Shown here in pieces: positions 53,517 through 62,706 of a stretch of 64,000 bases of DNA. The position numbers and the translations under genes were made by a program. Location: assembly GCF_012927275.1 (NCBI RefSeq), contig NZ_JABBGG010000011.1, forward strand, positions 1 through 64,000. The letters are read 5' to 3'. Source of the DNA: Massilia polaris (GTDB taxonomy: Bacteria > Pseudomonadota > Gammaproteobacteria > Burkholderiales > Burkholderiaceae_D). Positions within the stretch are counted from its first letter, which is position 1. Every line of letters starts with the position of its first letter. A model generated the notes under the pieces. It did no database searches. It had not been told where the DNA came from and saw nothing but the letters and a program-made list of their open reading frames with translations.

Positions 53517-56404
53517 GCGCTTTTCTCCGCCGCCATGCGCAGCAGTTCGGCCAGGGCGGCGGTGTCGACCGGCTTGACGAAGTGCTGGTCGAAGCCGGCC
53601 GCGCGGGTGCGGTTGCGGTCCTGCTCCTGGCCGTAGCCCGTGACCGCCACCAGCATCGCGCCGGCGCTCGCCGGATCGGCGCGCAGGCGGCGCGCCAGTT
53701 CATACCCGTCCATGTCGGGCAGGCCGATATCGAGCAGGCACACGTCGGGACGCACTGACTGCGCCAGCGCCAGTGCCCGGATCGAACTGTATTCGACCGA
53801 CACCTCGTGCCCGAGCGCTTCGACGTACATCGCCAGCATTTCGGCTGCATCGGCATTGTCGTCGACAACCATCACCTTCAAGGCTTTACCCGGCGCTGCC
53901 GGCGCGATGCCCGACGTCTCGGGCTTGACCGCAGCCTGAGCCGCAATGCGCGGCAGGCAAAGCGTGAACGTGCTGCCTTCGCCAATCGCGTCGCTGTGCG
54001 CCGATACGGTGCCGCCGTGCAGTTCGACCAGGCTTTTCACCAGCGCCAGCCCGATCCCCAGCCCGCCCTGCGAGCGGTCGGAGGTGCGCTCGGCCTGCGA
54101 GAACAGCTCGAAGGCGCGCGCCAGCACGTCGGGCGTCATGCCGATGCCGTTGTCGGTGACGCGCATGCGCACCACGCCGCCATCGAGCTCGACCGCCACC
54201 ACGATACTGCCGTCGAGCGGCGTGTACTTGGCTGCGTTGTTGAGCAGGTTGGTCATCACCTGGGTCAGGCGCTTCTGGTCGCCCAGCACATACGCCGGTT
54301 CGGGCGGCGTATGCACCGTCAGCTGGTGCCTGCGCGCGTCGATCAGCGGACGGACCTGCTCGACCGCCTCGGCGACGATGCGGCGCGCGTCCAGCTTTTC
54401 GCGCTCGAGGGTGATCAGGCCGCGCGTGACGCGCGACACGTCCAGCAGGTCGTCGACCAGGCCGGTCATGTGCTTGACCTGGCGCGAGATGACGGCGCTG
54501 GTCTGCTTGACGCGCGCGGCGTCGAGCCGGCCCATGGCCAGCAGGTCGGCGGCGGCGCCGATCGGCGACAGCGGGTTGCGTAGCTCGTGCGCCAGCATCG
54601 CCAGGAATTCGTCCTTGCGGCGGTCGTCCTGGCGCAGCGCTTCCTCCGCCCGCACCCGATCGGTGATGTCCATTTGCGTGACCACCGCGCCGCTGACGGC
54701 GCCCGCTTCATCGCGGATCGGCGCACCCGTGATCAGCACGATGCGGCGCACCGGCGGCGTGTCGCAGGTTTCGATCTCGATGGTGGCGCGCGGCGCTTCT
54801 TCGCCGCGCAGCACGCGCGCGGTGACCCAGTCCTCCGGCGCCAGCGGCAGGCCGTGGCGCGCCGATCCGTCGGCCCACCATCCGCTGCGCATCGCTGCCT
54901 GCTCGCCGTCGCACCGTTCGCCCCACAAGCGCCGGTGGGCCGCGTTGGATTGCCGGATCACGCCGCTGGCGTCGGTCACCACGATGCCGGCGGGCGCGGC
55001 CTGCAGCAGTGCGTCGATGCGGCTGCGCTCGGCCTGCGCCGCGAGCGCAGAGTCGAGCGCGCGCCGCTCGCTTTCGCGCAATTCCGCCTCGTTGCGCTTG
55101 CGCTCGGCGATGTCCTTGAACAGCAAGGCCACCTCGCGCCGCGCCGGATTGCCGATCCTGAACGCGTAGACGTCGAACCAGCGGCCCATCGCCCTAGCTT
55201 CGTTTTCGAAGCGCACCGGTTCGCCGGTATCGGCCACCCGCCCGTACGTTTCGATCCAGTGCCGTTCCAGTCCCGGGTAAATGTCGAGCGCGGTTTTCCC
55301 GATCACTTCCTCGGGCATGCCGGTGTGGGTGAAGAACGCGTCATTCGCTTCGCGAAAACGGTAATCGGCTGGCTTGCCCGCGTCGTCGTACAGCATTTCG
55401 ATAATGCCGAAGCCTTCGTCGATCGATGCGAACAGGCTGCGGAAGCGCGCATCGCGATCGTGCATCTCGGCCTCCGCGCGAACCTGTTCGGTCAGGTTGA
55501 CGGTGGAGGTGATGATGCCTTCGACTTCGCCGTTCACGCCGAACAGCGGGTACCACGAGATGCTGAAAATACCATCTTCAGCGGTACCGCCGGTGTTCAT
55601 CGCGAAACGAACCAGCTGGCGGTCGGCGACGTACGGCTCGCCGGTGGCGTAGATGCGGTCGAGGACAGGCAGCAAGGTCGGCGCGGCGTCAGGAAAGGCC
55701 TCGCGGTATGGTTTGCCGATGATGTCGCGGTGCTGGCTCATGGCCCGGTGCGCGTCATTCTCCAGCACGAAGCGATGTTCCGGCCCGAGCATCACCGAAA
55801 TCGGCACCGGCACCGCCATCAGCAGCGACTGGAAGTATTCACGCTCCTTGCGCAGTTCCTCGGTGCGCGCAACCACGCGCACGTCAAGTTCTTCGTTGGC
55901 CTCGCGAAGGCGGTGATTGGCCTGTTCTATTTCGCGCGACTGGCGGTCGAGGCGCGACTCCATGCTCTCCTCGCGCGCCAGCCAGTTGCGGAACTGGGTG
56001 ACGTCCTCGGCACGGTGAAGGATATGGGTCAGCGTCCCGTCCGCATCCAGCACCGGGATGTTGATCACGCTCCAGTGGCGTTCCTCGAACGAGGCGCCTG
56101 CGCGCACGTCATACTTTTGCACCGCCATCGTGTCCCGCTCGCGGGTACGCAGCACACGTTCCAGCGATGCGCGCAGCATGGCAGAGCCGGTCGGCTGCGG
56201 ATCGCCCGGGTTGTCCGGGAACACCTCGAACACGCCGCGTCCGATGATTGCCGCGCGCTCCGTGAGCGATGCCTTGACGAACGCATCGTTGACAGCGGCG
56301 ATCGTGAAGTCGGGCGCCAGCACCATCAGCGGCGCGGGTATCGCCGCAAACAGCGCGCGGTAGTCGGGTTCGGGAGCAGTGCGTAATGCCGAATCGGATT
56401 CCAT
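53510..56404 (-). CDS. PAS-rich hybrid sensor histidine kinase
   Basis: A 964-residue cytosolic hybrid kinase without membrane helices. Several PAS-type domains fill residues 10-590 (YRALFAAIPAPLMVLAPDF; a coiled coil REIEQANHRLREANEELDVR; DIAERKRNEAELRESERR; ITDRVRAEEALRQDDRRK). HisKA has FLAMLAHELRNPLSPIG with His606, then HATPase with NLLNNAAKYTP and GIGLALVKSLVELHGG, and a C-terminal receiver with Asp892 in LLDIGLPDMDGY. Start ATG 56404 with GAGGG; the frame extends into pyrF but is not needed. Upstream pyrF is on the same strand. Confidence 0.92.
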   Translation of the reverse strand: MESDSALRTAPEPDYRALFAAIPAPLMVLAPDFTIAAVNDAFVKASLTERAAIIGRGVFEVFPDNPGDPQPTGSAMLRASLERVLRTRERDTMAVQKYDVRAGASFEERHWSVINIPVLDADGTLTHILHRAEDVTQFRNWLAREESMESRLDRQSREIEQANHRLREANEELDVRVVARTEELRKEREYFQSLLMAVPVPISVMLGPEHRFVLENDAHRAMSQHRDIIGKPYREAFPDAAPTLLPVLDRIYATGEPYVADRQLVRFAMNTGGTAEDGIFSISWYPLFGVNGEVEGIITSTVNLTEQVRAEAEMHDRDARFRSLFASIDEGFGIIEMLYDDAGKPADYRFREANDAFFTHTGMPEEVIGKTALDIYPGLERHWIETYGRVADTGEPVRFENEARAMGRWFDVYAFRIGNPARREVALLFKDIAERKRNEAELRESERRALDSALAAQAERSRIDALLQAAPAGIVVTDASGVIRQSNAAHRRLWGERCDGEQAAMRSGWWADGSARHGLPLAPEDWVTARVLRGEEAPRATIEIETCDTPPVRRIVLITGAPIRDEAGAVSGAVVTQMDITDRVRAEEALRQDDRRKDEFLAMLAHELRNPLSPIGAAADLLAMGRLDAARVKQTSAVISRQVKHMTGLVDDLLDVSRVTRGLITLEREKLDARRIVAEAVEQVRPLIDARRHQLTVHTPPEPAYVLGDQKRLTQVMTNLLNNAAKYTPLDGSIVVAVELDGGVVRMRVTDNGIGMTPDVLARAFELFSQAERTSDRSQGGLGIGLALVKSLVELHGGTVSAHSDAIGEGSTFTLCLPRIAAQAAVKPETSGIAPAAPGKALKVMVVDDNADAAEMLAMYVEALGHEVSVEYSSIRALALAQSVRPDVCLLDIGLPDMDGYELARRLRADPASAGAMLVAVTGYGQEQDRNRTRAAGFDQHFVKPVDTAALAELLRMAAEKSAQ

Positions 56405-56498
56405 GCGGCCCTCAGCTATTGCACGCGCGGCAAAGCCCAGCGCCGCCTCCTCGCCGGGTTGGGGTGGTTCGGAAGCGGATCCGGCCACGGTGGCCGCG

Positions 56499-57320
56499 CT
56501 AGTTGCGGAAGCGGTTGATGTCGTCGCGCGTCTGCCGCGCCACGCGCCGCGCGGCGGCGGCGAAATCTTCACCGTCCTGCGGCACCGCGTACAGGATCGC
56601 GCGCGAGGAATTGATCATCATGCCGGCGCCGTTGGCGGTCTTGCCCGCGCCGACTGTCGCGGCGACGTCGCCGCCCTGGGCGCCGACACCAGGCACCAGC
56701 AGCGGCATGTCGCCGACGATCGCGCGCACCTGGGCCAGTTCTTCCGGGAAGGTGGCGCCGACCACCAGCGCGCACTGGCCGTTGCGGTTCCACTGGTCGG
56801 CCACCAGGCGCGCCACGTGCTGGTACAGCGGGATGCCGCCGACGTCGAGGAACTGCAGGTCGGAGCCGCCCGCGTTGGAGGTGCGGCACAGGACGATCAC
56901 GCCGCGGTCCGGCCAGGCCATGTAGGGTTCGACCGAATCGAAGCCCATGTACGGGTTGACGGTGACGGCGTCGGCGCCATAGCGGTCGAACGCTTCGCGC
57001 GCGTACTGGTGCGCGGTGGCGCCGATGTCGCCGCGCTTGGCGTCGAGCACCAGCGGGATATGCGGATAGTGTTCGCGCAGGTAGCGGCAGATTTCTTCCA
57101 GCTGGCCTTCGGCGCCGAGCGCGGCGAAATAGGCGATCTGCGGCTTGAAGGCGCAGGCCAGGTCGGCGGTGGCGTCGATGATGGCCTTGCAAAACGTCAC
57201 GATAGCGTCCGGCTGGTCCTTCAGGTGCGCCGGGAATCGGTCCCGGTCGGGATCGAGCCCGACACACAGCAGCGAGTTATTGGTGGTCCAGGCGGCGGAC
57301 AGCTTTTCGATGAATTTCAC
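56499..57320 (-). CDS. pyrF: Orotidine 5'-phosphate decarboxylase
   Basis: A 273-residue group-2 (long-form) OMP decarboxylase, the last step of UMP synthesis. The catalytic signature [13 protein letters not shown] is present, with [15 protein letters not shown] at the N-terminus and [14 protein letters not shown] and [10 protein letters not shown] near the end. The best start is GTG 57320 ([11 protein letters not shown]) with GAAGG upstream; ATG 57353 would add eleven residues not typical for PyrF. Confidence 0.96.
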   Translation of the reverse strand: MKFIEKLSAAWTTNNSLLCVGLDPDRDRFPAHLKDQPDAIVTFCKAIIDATADLACAFKPQIAYFAALGAEGQLEEICRYLREHYPHIPLVLDAKRGDIGATAHQYAREAFDRYGADAVTVNPYMGFDSVEPYMAWPDRGVIVLCRTSNAGGSDLQFLDVGGIPLYQHVARLVADQWNRNGQCALVVGATFPEELAQVRAIVGDMPLLVPGVGAQGGDVAATVGAGKTANGAGMMINSSRAILYAVPQDGEDFAAAARRVARQTRDDINRFRN

Positions 57321-57390
57321 GGGAACCTTCGTATTCAAATGCAAACGCGGCATTGTACCGCGAGCGCGGCGCGCATTTGTACGCACACAA

Positions 57391-57420
57391 TTGATGGTTT
57401 AGGGTATATTTTTATATATT
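57391..57420 (+). promoter_or_regulatory. Sigma-70-like promoter for the lemA operon
   Basis: TTGATG (57391-57396) and TATATT (57415-57420) with an 18-nt spacer, in an AT-rich patch 27 bp before the lemA start. Confidence 0.6.
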
Positions 57421-57447
57421 CGACAACTACCCGGGATTGATACCATC

Positions 57448-58056
57448 ATGACACTTAACGGATTCGCGCGCACCGCCCAGATGCTGCTGGCGTTCGCCAT
57501 GGCCGCCCTGCTGTCCGGCTGCGGCTATAACCAGTTCCAGACCAGGGACGAAGCGGTCAAGGCGGCCTGGGGCGAAGTGGTCAACCAGTACCAGCGCCGC
57601 GCCGACCTGATTCCGAACCTGGTGAATACCGTCAAGGGCTACGCCTCGCACGAAAAGGAAACCCTGGAATCGGTCACGCGCGCCCGCGCCGCCGCCACCA
57701 GTTTCCAGATCACGCCTGAAGTGCTGAACAATCCGGAAGCGTTCCAGAAATTCCAGCAGGTACAAGGCGAGCTGTCCGGCGCACTGTCGCGCCTGATGGT
57801 GGTCGTGGAAAAATATCCCGACCTGAAGGCCGATGCCAGCTTCCGCGACCTGCAGTCGCAACTGGAAGGCACTGAAAACCGCATCACCGTTGCGCGCCAG
57901 CGCTACATCGTGTCGGTGCAGGAATACAACGTGCATGTGCGCAGTTTCCCGACCAACCTGACCGCGATGTTGTTCGGCTACGACGTCAAGCCATCGTTCA
58001 CCGTCGAAAACGAGAAGGCTATCTCGACCGCCCCGACCGTCAATTTCGGCAAATAA
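57448..58056 (+). CDS. lemA: LemA family lipoprotein
   Basis: A 202-residue lipoprotein. The signal peptide ends ALLSGCGYN (lipobox Cys), followed by the LemA helical bundle: AWGEVVNQYQRRADLIPNLVNTVKG, then SRLMVVVEKYPDLKADASF and YNVHVRSFPTNLTAMLFGY. LemA proteins often sit with TPM-domain proteins, as here. Function unknown, possibly envelope stress. First gene of a three-gene operon. Confidence 0.93.
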   Translation: MTLNGFARTAQMLLAFAMAALLSGCGYNQFQTRDEAVKAAWGEVVNQYQRRADLIPNLVNTVKGYASHEKETLESVTRARAAATSFQITPEVLNNPEAFQKFQQVQGELSGALSRLMVVVEKYPDLKADASFRDLQSQLEGTENRITVARQRYIVSVQEYNVHVRSFPTNLTAMLFGYDVKPSFTVENEKAISTAPTVNFGK

Positions 58057-58059
58057 GCG

Positions 58060-58863
58060 ATGACCCTGCTGCGTTTCCTCTGGGCTGCGGTGCTGGCGCT
58101 GGCGATTGCCGGCGGCGCCCGGGCGCAGTTTGTGCCGGTGCCGGCGCTGACCGGTCACGTCACCGACCAGGCCGGCATGCTGACGCCCGACCAGCACGCG
58201 CGCCTTGAAGCCGTGCTGACCGACTACGAGGCCAAGACCGGCAGCCAGATCGCCGTACTGCTGGTCAAAACCACCGAGCCGGAAGCCATCGAGCAGTACG
58301 GCATCCGCGTGGTCGACCAGTGGAAACTGGGCCGCAAGGGCATCGACGACGGCGTGCTGCTGCTGGTGGCGCGCGATAATCCATCGGCACTGCGGCGCCT
58401 GCGCATCGAAGCCGGGCGCGGCGTCCAGGGCGTGCTGACCGACGCCCAGTCCAAGCGCATCCTGCAGGACGTGATCGCACCGCATTTCCGTCAGGAAGCC
58501 TATTACGACGGCCTGGTGGCGGGTGTCGGTTCGATCGCCACCTTGCTCAATAAAGAAATGTTCCCCGCCCCGCCGCCGCAAGCCCAGCGCCAGGCGCAGG
58601 CCGAGGACGACGGATTCCCTATCCTCCCACTGATCATCGGCGCCTTCGTGCTGATGTCGATCTTCCGGCCGCGCCGCCGTTCGCACCTGTCGCGCGGCGG
58701 CTGGGGCAGCGGCGCCACCGGTTTCATCCTCGGCAGCATCCTGAGTAACGCCGGCCGCGGCGGGTTCGGCGGCGGCGGCTTTGGCGGCGGTGGCGGTGGC
58801 GGCGGCGGGTTCGGCGGCGGCGGTGGCGGCTTTGACGGCGGCGGCGCCTCGGGAGACTGGTAA
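58060..58863 (+). CDS. TPM-domain protein with Gly-rich tail (YgcG-like)
   Basis: A 267-residue exported/membrane protein. A signal peptide ends near GGARAQF. The TPM domain follows (VTDQAGMLTPDQHARLEAVL, GSQIAVLLVKTTEPEAIEQYG, DGVLLLVARDN), then a membrane helix at about 190-205 and a basic loop, and finally a Gly/Phe-rich tail (about 235-262), typical for YgcG. It begins 3 bp after lemA and overlaps the next TPM gene by one base. Confidence 0.93.
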   Translation: MTLLRFLWAAVLALAIAGGARAQFVPVPALTGHVTDQAGMLTPDQHARLEAVLTDYEAKTGSQIAVLLVKTTEPEAIEQYGIRVVDQWKLGRKGIDDGVLLLVARDNPSALRRLRIEAGRGVQGVLTDAQSKRILQDVIAPHFRQEAYYDGLVAGVGSIATLLNKEMFPAPPPQAQRQAQAEDDGFPILPLIIGAFVLMSIFRPRRRSHLSRGGWGSGATGFILGSILSNAGRGGFGGGGFGGGGGGGGGFGGGGGGFDGGGASGDW

Positions 58864-59378
58864 TGGCTAGTTCAATCAACGCGCGCATCAAACGCGCGCT
58901 GCGCCACTGGCGCACCACGGCCGCGGTCGGACGCGAAGCATTCCCGACTGCAAGCCTGTCCGACCTCGGCGCGGCCATCACCGAAGGCGAGCTGCGCCAT
59001 CGCGGCGAAGTACGCCTGATCGTCGAGAACTCGATGCCCTTCGATGCGGTCTGGAACGATGTCACCAACCGCCAGCGCGCCCTCGCGCTGTTCGCCGAAT
59101 ATGGCGTGTGGGACACCGAGGACAACTGCGGCGTGCTGATCTATGTAAACCTGGCCGAGCACAAGGTCGAGATCGTCTGCGACCGGCACATTGGCCGCCT
59201 GATCGACAGCGCGACCTGGGGTGCGATCTGCCAGACCATGACGCAAGGCTTCGCGCGCGGCGAGTTCCACGACAGCACACTGGCGGCGATCCGCCAGGTC
59301 AACGACCTGCTGCGCCAGCACTTCCCTGCCGAAGGCGAAGCCGTCAACGAACTGCCGGACCACCCGATCGTGCTATAG
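58863..59378 (+). CDS. Second TPM-domain protein
   Basis: A 171-residue protein with a divergent TPM domain: SLSDLGAAITEGELRHRGEVRLIVENS, ALALFAEYGVWDTEDNCGVLIYVNLAEHKVEIVCDRHIG (excerpt NCGVLIYVNLAEHKVEIVCD) and a helical C-terminus. No signal peptide. The lemA-TPM-TPM arrangement is common in Burkholderiales. Its start overlaps the previous stop by one base, showing translational coupling. Confidence 0.92.
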   Translation: MASSINARIKRALRHWRTTAAVGREAFPTASLSDLGAAITEGELRHRGEVRLIVENSMPFDAVWNDVTNRQRALALFAEYGVWDTEDNCGVLIYVNLAEHKVEIVCDRHIGRLIDSATWGAICQTMTQGFARGEFHDSTLAAIRQVNDLLRQHFPAEGEAVNELPDHPIVL

Positions 59379-59431
59379 CGGCCGGCCGAGTGGTTACAAT
59401 CGCGGTTTTCTAAGACACCATGGAACCCACA

Positions 59432-60196
59432 ATGAGATTAGCCAACAAAGTAGCCATCATCACCGGAGCGACCCAGGGCATCGGGCTGGCCTGCGCCGAG
59501 CGGCTGGTGAAGGAAGGCGCGCGCGTGATGATGGTCGACGTCAAGCCCGAGGGCGCCGATGCTGCCGCCACGCTGGGCAATGCGGCGCGCTTTTTCGCGG
59601 CCGACGTCAGCCAGAAAGCCGATGTCGACGCGATGCTCGCCGCCACGCTGAAGGAATTCGGCCAGGTCGACATCCTGATCAACAATGCGGGTGTGACCCA
59701 TGCGGCGGATTTCCTCGACCTGGCCGAAGAAGATTTCGACCGGGTGCTGCGGATCAACCTCAAATCGATGTTCCTGTGCGGCCAGGCGGTGGCGCGCGAG
59801 ATGGTCAAGCGCCAGTCCGGCTGCATCATCAACATGTCGAGCGTGAATTCCGAACTGGCGATACCGAACCAGGTGCCGTATGTGGTGTCAAAGGGTGGCG
59901 TGAACCAGCTGACCAAGGTGATGGCGCTGAACCTGGCGCCGCACGGTATTCGCGTCAACGGCATCGGTCCCGGCACCATCCTCACTGAACTGGCTAAAAA
60001 AGCAGTCATGGCCAGTCCGGAAGCACGCCGCACGATCCTGTCGCGTACGCCGATGGGGCGCTGCGGCGAGCCGGAAGAAGTGGCGTCCGTCGCCGCCTTC
60101 CTCGCCAGCGACGACGCCTCCTACATGACCGGCCAGACCATGTACGTCGATGGCGGCCGCCTTGCCCTTAACTACACGGTGCCGGTAAAAGAATGA
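59432..60196 (+). CDS. SDR family oxidoreductase
   Basis: A 254-residue classical SDR. NAD(P) loop TGATQGIG, then NNAG, Ser in NMSSVNSE and the catalytic YVVSK; C-terminal GQTMYVDGG. It resembles glucose-1-dehydrogenase and 3-ketoacyl-reductase-like SDRs; substrate unknown. Start at ATG 59432 (MRLANKVAIITG), with GGAA six bases before; ATG 59420 is an alternative. Its stop (TGA) overlaps the ATG of the OhrR-like gene. Confidence 0.93.
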   Translation: MRLANKVAIITGATQGIGLACAERLVKEGARVMMVDVKPEGADAAATLGNAARFFAADVSQKADVDAMLAATLKEFGQVDILINNAGVTHAADFLDLAEEDFDRVLRINLKSMFLCGQAVAREMVKRQSGCIINMSSVNSELAIPNQVPYVVSKGGVNQLTKVMALNLAPHGIRVNGIGPGTILTELAKKAVMASPEARRTILSRTPMGRCGEPEEVASVAAFLASDDASYMTGQTMYVDGGRLALNYTVPVKE

Positions 60197-60674
60197 ACAG
60201 CCTAATGAAGCAGGACGGCTCGCAGCCCGTCACCAGTTCTGCTTCGCGCTGTATTCGGCATCGCATGCGATGACCAAGACCTACAAGCCGATGCTCGACC
60301 GGCTTGGGCTGACCTACCCGCAATACCTGGTCATGCTGGTGCTGTGGGCACAGGACGGCATCCTGGTCAAGGACATCGGCACGCGCCTGTTCCTCGACTC
60401 GGGCACCCTGCCCCCGCTGCTCAAGCGGCTGGAGGCGAACGGGCTGGTGGCGCGCAACCGCGACCTGCACGACGAGCGCCAGGTGCGCATTTCGCTCAGC
60501 GCCGCGGGCCGCTCGCTGCGCATCACCGCGCAGGCGATTCCGGCGCAGGTGGTCTCGGCCAGCGGCCGTCCCGGCGACGCCCTCGGCAGCCTGCGCGGCC
60601 AGCTCGCCACCGTCCGCGACGACCTGTTCCGGTCGATGGATGGCGCCGGATCGGGCTTTTCCGAGCAGTTATAG
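60193..60674 (+). pseudogene. MarR/OhrR family regulator with N-terminal frameshift
   Basis: The frame from ATG 60270 gives a 134-residue OhrR-like winged-helix protein (LGLTYPQYLVMLVLWAQDG, LLKRLEANGLVARNRDLHDERQVRI). The preceding in-frame codons also encode the family N-terminus HQFCFALYSASHAMTK, which holds the redox-sensing Cys of OhrR, but no start codon exists in that frame after the stop at 60186. Good starts (ATG 60193 in an ATGA overlap with the SDR, or ATG 60205) are in another frame. A one-base loss or two-base gain between about 60206 and 60240 would explain this; it is either a mutation or an assembly error. Confidence 0.7.
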
Positions 60675-60776
60675 GAAAAAAGTATGTCTGGTATCTGGAA
60701 ATACAATTGGACGTATATGTGGCGACGCAACATAATCTCACCTGTCTCCACTATTCTCCTCCAAGAAAATAGTTTT

Positions 60777-60806
60777 AAGCCCGCTTTCATCAGCGGGCTT
60801 TTTTTT
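60777..60806 (+). terminator. Strong intrinsic terminator
   Basis: AAGCCCGCT pairs with AGCGGGCTT (60777-60785 with 60792-60800), loop of 6, then eight T. It follows the OhrR-like gene by about 100 bp. Confidence 0.95.
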
Positions 60807-60929
60807 GTTTACGCGATTTGCACGCGGATGCCACAGTCCTGGGCGACCACCGCCTCTCGGCGAAGTTCTGCCGCCACCGCCGTTCGTTTGCGTCACGTCA
60901 TACCACGGTCACATTGCCCCCCTATACTT

Positions 60930-61067
60930 GCTTCATCTGCTGTACACGCACCCGATATGCGTGACCGCAGGCAGGTGTGCCGACCTTCAAAGGCGGCACA
61001 CCACTCCGAATTCACGTCTCTTGGCCCGATCTTGGGTTTTGCCCGCTGCGAAGCGGGCATTTTTTTT
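60930..61067 (+). ncRNA. Candidate small RNA
   Basis: Within a 532-bp region without a credible gene (60675-61207), a -10-like TATACT (60923-60928) is followed by a bulged 12-bp hairpin (60974-61002, stem GGTGTGCCG/CGGCACACC extended by CCT/AGG) and ends in a perfect intrinsic terminator at 61040-61067. The layout fits a free-standing sRNA of about 130 nt. No family is recognised, no convincing -35 is present, and expression is unknown. Confidence 0.4.
61040..61067 (+). terminator. Strong intrinsic terminator
   Basis: TGCCCGCT pairs with AGCGGGCA (61040-61047 with 61052-61059) across a GCGA tetraloop and is followed by eight T. No gene ends close upstream, implying a noncoding transcript. 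Confidence 0.93.
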
Positions 61068-61207
61068 GACGCGGTGATTCCTGCTAAGTTTGATCTATAT
61101 CTAGCTCAACGTTGATCCGGCACTTGAAGACAGGTGACTTTCTACTATGATGAATATCCTTTGCCATGTTTGCATGTACCGCCAGCTAACGTCACCGGAG
61201 TCGATCT

Positions 61208-61528
61208 ATGAGTGAACACCTGCTTGAACCAGTCGCCGCCAAAATCCAGGCATTCCCGCCAGGCCGCCGCCACCACCACGCCGCCAACGAAGACCAGTTG
61301 CACCTGCGCGAACTGAATCCCGACGATGTTGTCGACCACCTTGGCGCTGACGGCCCTGACGCGGCCAGCTTCGGACCGGTGCGTGAAACCTGCCCGAAGT
61401 GCGAAAACACCCATCTGCGGCTGGTGTTGCGCCAGCATTCCGTCCGCGTCGCCCACCTGTTGTGCGTTAACTGCGACAGCTGCTTCGACGCCTGCTACCC
61501 CGACGGCACGCCGGCGCTGACGATCTGA
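61208..61528 (+). CDS. Small Cys-rich (zinc-ribbon-like) protein
   Basis: A 106-residue soluble protein. A His-rich stretch (RRHHHAANEDQLH) is followed by TCPKCEN and, about 25 residues later, LLCVNCDSCFDACY. The two CxxC pairs are spaced as in a zinc ribbon, with two further Cys. Family and function unknown; DNA, RNA or metal binding is possible. GGAG precedes ATG 61208. Confidence 0.72.
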   Translation: MSEHLLEPVAAKIQAFPPGRRHHHAANEDQLHLRELNPDDVVDHLGADGPDAASFGPVRETCPKCENTHLRLVLRQHSVRVAHLLCVNCDSCFDACYPDGTPALTI

Positions 61529-61605
61529 ACCGCCATGCGCCGGTCTCGTCCGGAGCAGCCTGGGCCGGCGTGGTATCGTTGCCGCTTTCCACGCCAACGA
61601 CGCCG

Positions 61606-62013
61606 ATGCCTGCCCTGCTTTCACGCCTTGTCCTCGACCCCGGATTCCAGCGCTTGCGCTATCGCAGCGCCTTCATCATGTACGCCGCAATCGTGGCGAT
61701 GGGCGCGATTCCCGGCGTCCGTGCCGAAATCGGCAACTTCGCTTCCGGCATCGTGCTGCACACGCTGGCCTATGGCGCCATCACCTTCCTGCTTTACACC
61801 GGCACCAGCGGGACGGGGCGGGCGCGCGCCCTGAAGTCCGTGCTGACCGTGGCCGCGATGGGCGCCGTCGACGAGCTGGTCCAGAGCTTCCTTCCCTACC
61901 GGCGCGGCGCGCTAAGCGACTGGCTGGTCGATTGCAATGCCGCCATCGTGGTCGCCGGCCTGCTGTGGGCCTTCCTGCCCGGCCAGCCGCGTCATGCCGG
62001 GCCTGGCCGGTAA
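61606..62013 (+). CDS. VanZ-like membrane protein
   Basis: A 135-residue protein with four hydrophobic segments (IMYAAIVAMGAIPG, VLHTLAYGAITFLLY, VLTVAAMGAVDELVQSFLP, IVVAGLLWAFL). The DELxQxFLPYRxGxxxDWLVD motif, seen here as DELVQSFLPYRRGALSDWLVD in two parts, is typical of VanZ-family proteins. VanZ confers low-level teicoplanin resistance in enterococci, but in Gram-negatives the role is unknown. Start ATG 61606. Confidence 0.82.
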   Translation: MPALLSRLVLDPGFQRLRYRSAFIMYAAIVAMGAIPGVRAEIGNFASGIVLHTLAYGAITFLLYTGTSGTGRARALKSVLTVAAMGAVDELVQSFLPYRRGALSDWLVDCNAAIVVAGLLWAFLPGQPRHAGPGR

Positions 62014-62173
62014 GGAGTTCTGGCCGGAAAATTCACCGAACTGTTCAACCGTTTGATTTGGGTCACGTAACGACCGTGTAGCCTGGAACGACGGCCGCGC
62101 CAGCGCCTCTGACCGGAGTGGCACGCGGGATTGTCACGCACTCACGGAAAACACCCAACCAAAGGAGTCGATC

Positions 62174-62698
62174 ATGAAGCGAAAAGAACAGAGCCTGTTG
62201 TTGGCCGGGTTGCTGGCACTCGGGCTGGCCGGATGTACCACGGACAGAATGCGCAGCAGCGATACCGCCAGCACCACCTCGGACCAGTCACCCACCGGCA
62301 TCAGCTACGGCACCCAATCCCCCCGCGAAACCGTCACCGGCCAGAGCACCAGCGGCACCGCAGGCACCGCCAGCACGGCGGCCGGCACCGCCGCTGCCAC
62401 CATGGACCAGCAAACCGCGCCGGCGCAGGCCTCGACCGCCACCGGCATGCCGGCGGCGCCGCCAAACAGCGTGGTCACGATGATTGAAGTTGTGCCGCGT
62501 TCGGACGACGCCACCGGGGCGGGCACGATGGCCGGCGCAGCCGTGGGCGGCACCGTCGCCGGCACCGCCGAGCGCGTCTACCGCGTCACTTTGCGCATGG
62601 ACGACGGCAGTACCCGCGTCGTCACGCAGGAATGGGCCCCGACCTTCCGCAGCGGCGACCGGGTCAACCTCAGCGGCGGCGAAATCCAGCGCCGCTAG
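62174..62698 (+). CDS. Putative lipoprotein
   Basis: A 174-residue lipoprotein. Signal peptide ending LGLAGCTTD (lipobox Cys). A long Ser/Thr/Ala/Gly-rich disordered stretch (30-100) precedes a Gly-zipper-like GAGTMAGAAVGGTVAGTA and a C-terminal beta domain (YRVTLRMDDGSTRVVTQEW, FRSGDRVNLSGGEIQRR). It resembles outer-membrane glycine-zipper lipoproteins. AAGGAG precedes ATG 62174. Confidence 0.82.
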   Translation: MKRKEQSLLLAGLLALGLAGCTTDRMRSSDTASTTSDQSPTGISYGTQSPRETVTGQSTSGTAGTASTAAGTAAATMDQQTAPAQASTATGMPAAPPNSVVTMIEVVPRSDDATGAGTMAGAAVGGTVAGTAERVYRVTLRMDDGSTRVVTQEWAPTFRSGDRVNLSGGEIQRR

Positions 62699-62706
62699 GC
62701 GCGGCC

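Noticed and set aside
58740-58860. GGC-rich simple repeat
   Set aside because: It encodes the Gly/Phe-rich tail common to YgcG-type TPM proteins and needs no separate explanation.
60684-61115. 143-codon frame downstream of the OhrR-like gene
   Set aside because: It runs straight through two strong intrinsic terminators and has no ribosome site or recognisable fold.
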